Source: Clostridiales bacterium UBA1777
Lineage (GTDB): Bacteria; Bacillota; Clostridia; Oscillospirales; Oscillospiraceae
DNA length: 15,437 nt
NCBI GenBank assembly: GCA_002315275.1
Contig: DCGN01000149.1
Location: 1-15,437 of the forward strand
Reading direction: 5' to 3'
The notes under the pieces were generated by a model. The model saw only the letters and a list, made by a program, of their open reading frames with translations. It was not told the origin of the DNA and made no database searches. Shown here one piece after another: positions 14,260 through 15,437 of this stretch. The position numbers were made by a program, and so were the translations under genes. Within the stretch, counting starts at the first letter, position 1; every line of letters starts with the position of its first letter.

Positions 14260-15237
14260 GTGTTCAAAACGAAAAAGCTGCTACCGTTATTATCTGTTCT
14301 GAGCGCATTTTTTGTGCTGATATTTGCATCGGGTGAGGTCATAAAAAGCGCTGCCGATGCGCTTATACTCTGCTCACAGCTCATCATTCCGTCGCTGTTC
14401 CCGTTTTTTACAGCATCCTCCCTTCTCAGCAGGCTTGGTCTGCCTCAGCTCCTGTCCTGCTCGCTTGAACCCATCGGGCAAAAGCTGTTTTGCGTTTCGG
14501 GCAAGGGCTTTTCCGCTTTTTTCGTCGGCCTCTGCGGCGGGTATCCTATGGGTGCGTCATACGTTGCCGATATGGAAAAGAGCGGCGCCGTAAGCACCGC
14601 CGAGGCCGAGAAGCTTCTCACGTTCTGCAGTAATTCCGGCCCCGCGTTTATCATTGGCGCAATCGGCTCGGGGATTTTTTCGTCCCCCTCCGCAGGGCTT
14701 GCGCTCTATCTTATCCACATAGTCTCCGCCGCACTTACGGGGCTTGTTTTCCGATGGGTAAAAGCGTCTGCACCCGAAAAGCCTCAGCCCGAGCTTTCTT
14801 CTCCTCCGTCCGAAGGCTTTTCTGTGATCTTCACGGATTGCGTAAAGGCAAGCGTTCTCTCCGTCCTATCCGTGTGCGGGTTTGTAATCGTCTTCGCCGT
14901 GGTGACGGGGCTTCTTCGCTCTTCCGGAATACTGCCCGCCCTTGCGGACGGCATATCCCGCATAACGGGGCTTGATGCTTCGTACTGCACCGCGCTTCTC
15001 AGCGGATTATTCGAGCTTGGAAGCGGTATCGGCAGCATGCGCGGCTTGACGCTCAGCGCCGGAAGCCTTGCCCTTGCCTCGGGAATAATGGGCTATGGAA
15101 GCATGTCCGTGCATTTTCAGACGTTGGCCGTGCTGTCGGGCACAAAAATACAAGGCACCCTATATCTTCCCGGGCGCCTTGTATGTGCGTTATTTTCAGT
15201 TGTTCTTTCTCTCATTCTCGGAGGCCTGTTCTTTTAG
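14260..15237 (+). CDS. ylbJ: Sporulation integral membrane protein YlbJ
   Basis: A 325-residue hydrophobic protein with about eight predicted membrane segments, beginning LLPLLSVLSAFFVLIFASG. Conserved YlbJ blocks are present: LIIPSLFPFFTASSLL (about 41-56), CGGYPMGA (about 92-99), FCSNSGPAFIIGAIG (about 122-136) and LFELGSGI near 254-261. The fold belongs to the nucleoside-transporter-like Gate family. In B. subtilis ylbJ is sigma-E controlled and needed for heat-resistant spores. The start is uncertain: no ATG is available in frame after the upstream stop at 14239, and GTG 14260 directly abuts the purine-rich GGGAAGAG, an unusually short spacing. It ends four bases into the convergent chromate-transporter gene and carries that gene's terminator within its coding sequence. 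Confidence 0.88.
   Translation: MFKTKKLLPLLSVLSAFFVLIFASGEVIKSAADALILCSQLIIPSLFPFFTASSLLSRLGLPQLLSCSLEPIGQKLFCVSGKGFSAFFVGLCGGYPMGASYVADMEKSGAVSTAEAEKLLTFCSNSGPAFIIGAIGSGIFSSPSAGLALYLIHIVSAALTGLVFRWVKASAPEKPQPELSSPPSEGFSVIFTDCVKASVLSVLSVCGFVIVFAVVTGLLRSSGILPALADGISRITGLDASYCTALLSGLFELGSGIGSMRGLTLSAGSLALASGIMGYGSMSVHFQTLAVLSGTKIQGTLYLPGRLVCALFSVVLSLILGGLFF
15144..15184 (-). terminator. Terminator for the convergent chrA-like gene, inside ylbJ
   Basis: On the minus strand ATACAAGGC pairs with GCCTTGTAT (15176-15184 with 15148-15156); the stem is extended by a G-T wobble and CCC/GGG to 13 pairs around an 11-base loop. It is followed by TTTT (15147-15144), making five Ts with the stem end. It lies 50 bases beyond the chrA-like stop codon. 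On the plus strand no T-run follows, so it should not stop ylbJ transcription. The stem codes for part of the last YlbJ membrane region. Confidence 0.72.
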
Positions 15238-15437
15238 AAGCCGAGCAGAACACCTACAACTGCCGAAAATGCGATAAAAACTATCGGATGAAGCTTCTTA
15301 ACCGGCTTTATATACCTTGTCAATACTATCAGCACAGCCGCCAAAGCTATTGCCTTCCACTTGAACACATCGGCAATCGCACCGCTTGCATTAAACGCAT
15401 CAAAGTCAAACAAGGATATCTTCACAACGAGAATGCC
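15234..15437 (-). CDS. Chromate-transporter (CHR) family protein, C-terminal fragment
   Basis: The frame is open from the right window edge to TAA at 15234-15236, showing the last 67 residues; the start lies outside. The visible part contains a membrane segment (about WKAIALAAVLIVLTRYI) followed by KKLHPIVFIAFSAVVGVLLG, the typical C-terminal end of CHR domains, where a lysine-histidine-proline stretch precedes the last hydrophobic segment. CHR proteins are membrane transporters, some exporting chromate; in Clostridia they usually occur as two short half-size genes and the true substrate is often unknown. The stop overlaps the ylbJ stop region by four bases. The family call rests on a short fragment. 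Confidence 0.72.
   Translation of the reverse strand, partial: GILVVKISLFDFDAFNASGAIADVFKWKAIALAAVLIVLTRYIKPVKKLHPIVFIAFSAVVGVLLGF

Noticed and set aside
1..15437. CRISPR arrays, tRNA/rRNA genes, insertion sequences
   Set aside because: No regularly spaced repeats, no cloverleaf-like or rRNA-like segments in the short gaps, and no transposase-like ORF were seen on either strand.

Overview
The window looks like the chromosome of a spore-forming, anaerobic Firmicute of class Clostridia, with a Lachnospiraceae-like flavour on the left half. The evidence is the sporulation trio yqfC, yqfD and ylbJ, the Firmicute order phoH-ybeY-era-yqzL-recO, AGGAGG-type ribosome binding sites, and an OmpR-type two-component pair followed by an HtrA-like gene, yhaM and rlmD. 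Almost everything lies on the minus strand, so transcription runs from about 14.2 kb down to about 0.9 kb. No gap between genes exceeds about 100 bases, so no long stretch is unexplained.

Layout, left to right. Bases 1-865 hold two minus-strand genes of accessory type: a partial ParA ATPase and a 54-residue protein. They are separated from the core genes by a strong terminator at 910-944. Together they look like the edge of an integrated conjugative or plasmid-like element lying against the 3' end of rlmD. Bases 962-2484 hold a 47-residue unknown ORF joined to the stop codon of rlmD, and rlmD itself (23S rRNA m5U methyltransferase). Bases 2564-7015 hold yhaM (exoribonuclease), an HtrA/PDZ protein whose catalytic His and Ser are replaced, a membrane sensor histidine kinase and its response regulator, closely spaced in the order regulator-kinase-HtrA-yhaM. 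Bases 7088-14197 hold mutS2, recO, yqzL, era, ybeY, phoH, yqfD and yqfC, mostly overlapping by 1-10 bases. At 14260-15237 ylbJ is read on the plus strand from a 62-base divergent region shared with yqfC. At the right edge is the C-terminal end of a chromate-transporter-type protein, converging on ylbJ.

How the genes fit together. The right block is a housekeeping cassette: ribosome maturation and rRNA processing (Era, YbeY, PhoH), DNA repair (RecO, MutS2) and spore-stage genes. The middle block is an envelope-sensing unit in which the HtrA-like protein is probably a non-proteolytic partner, followed by RNA-metabolism genes.

Points worth a second look: (1) the catalytically dead HtrA next to the two-component system; (2) an abrupt codon-usage change inside mutS2, where ATA is the main Ile codon in the first 190 residues and almost absent from the rest and from the left-hand genes sampled, meaning either a recombination breakpoint or an assembly join; (3) a probable mobile-element boundary at the rlmD 3' end; (4) a strong minus-strand terminator for the chromate-transporter gene located inside the ylbJ coding sequence. 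I did not find a CRISPR array, an insertion sequence, a tRNA or an rRNA. I see no clearly new multi-gene system beyond the two-component/pseudo-HtrA unit.
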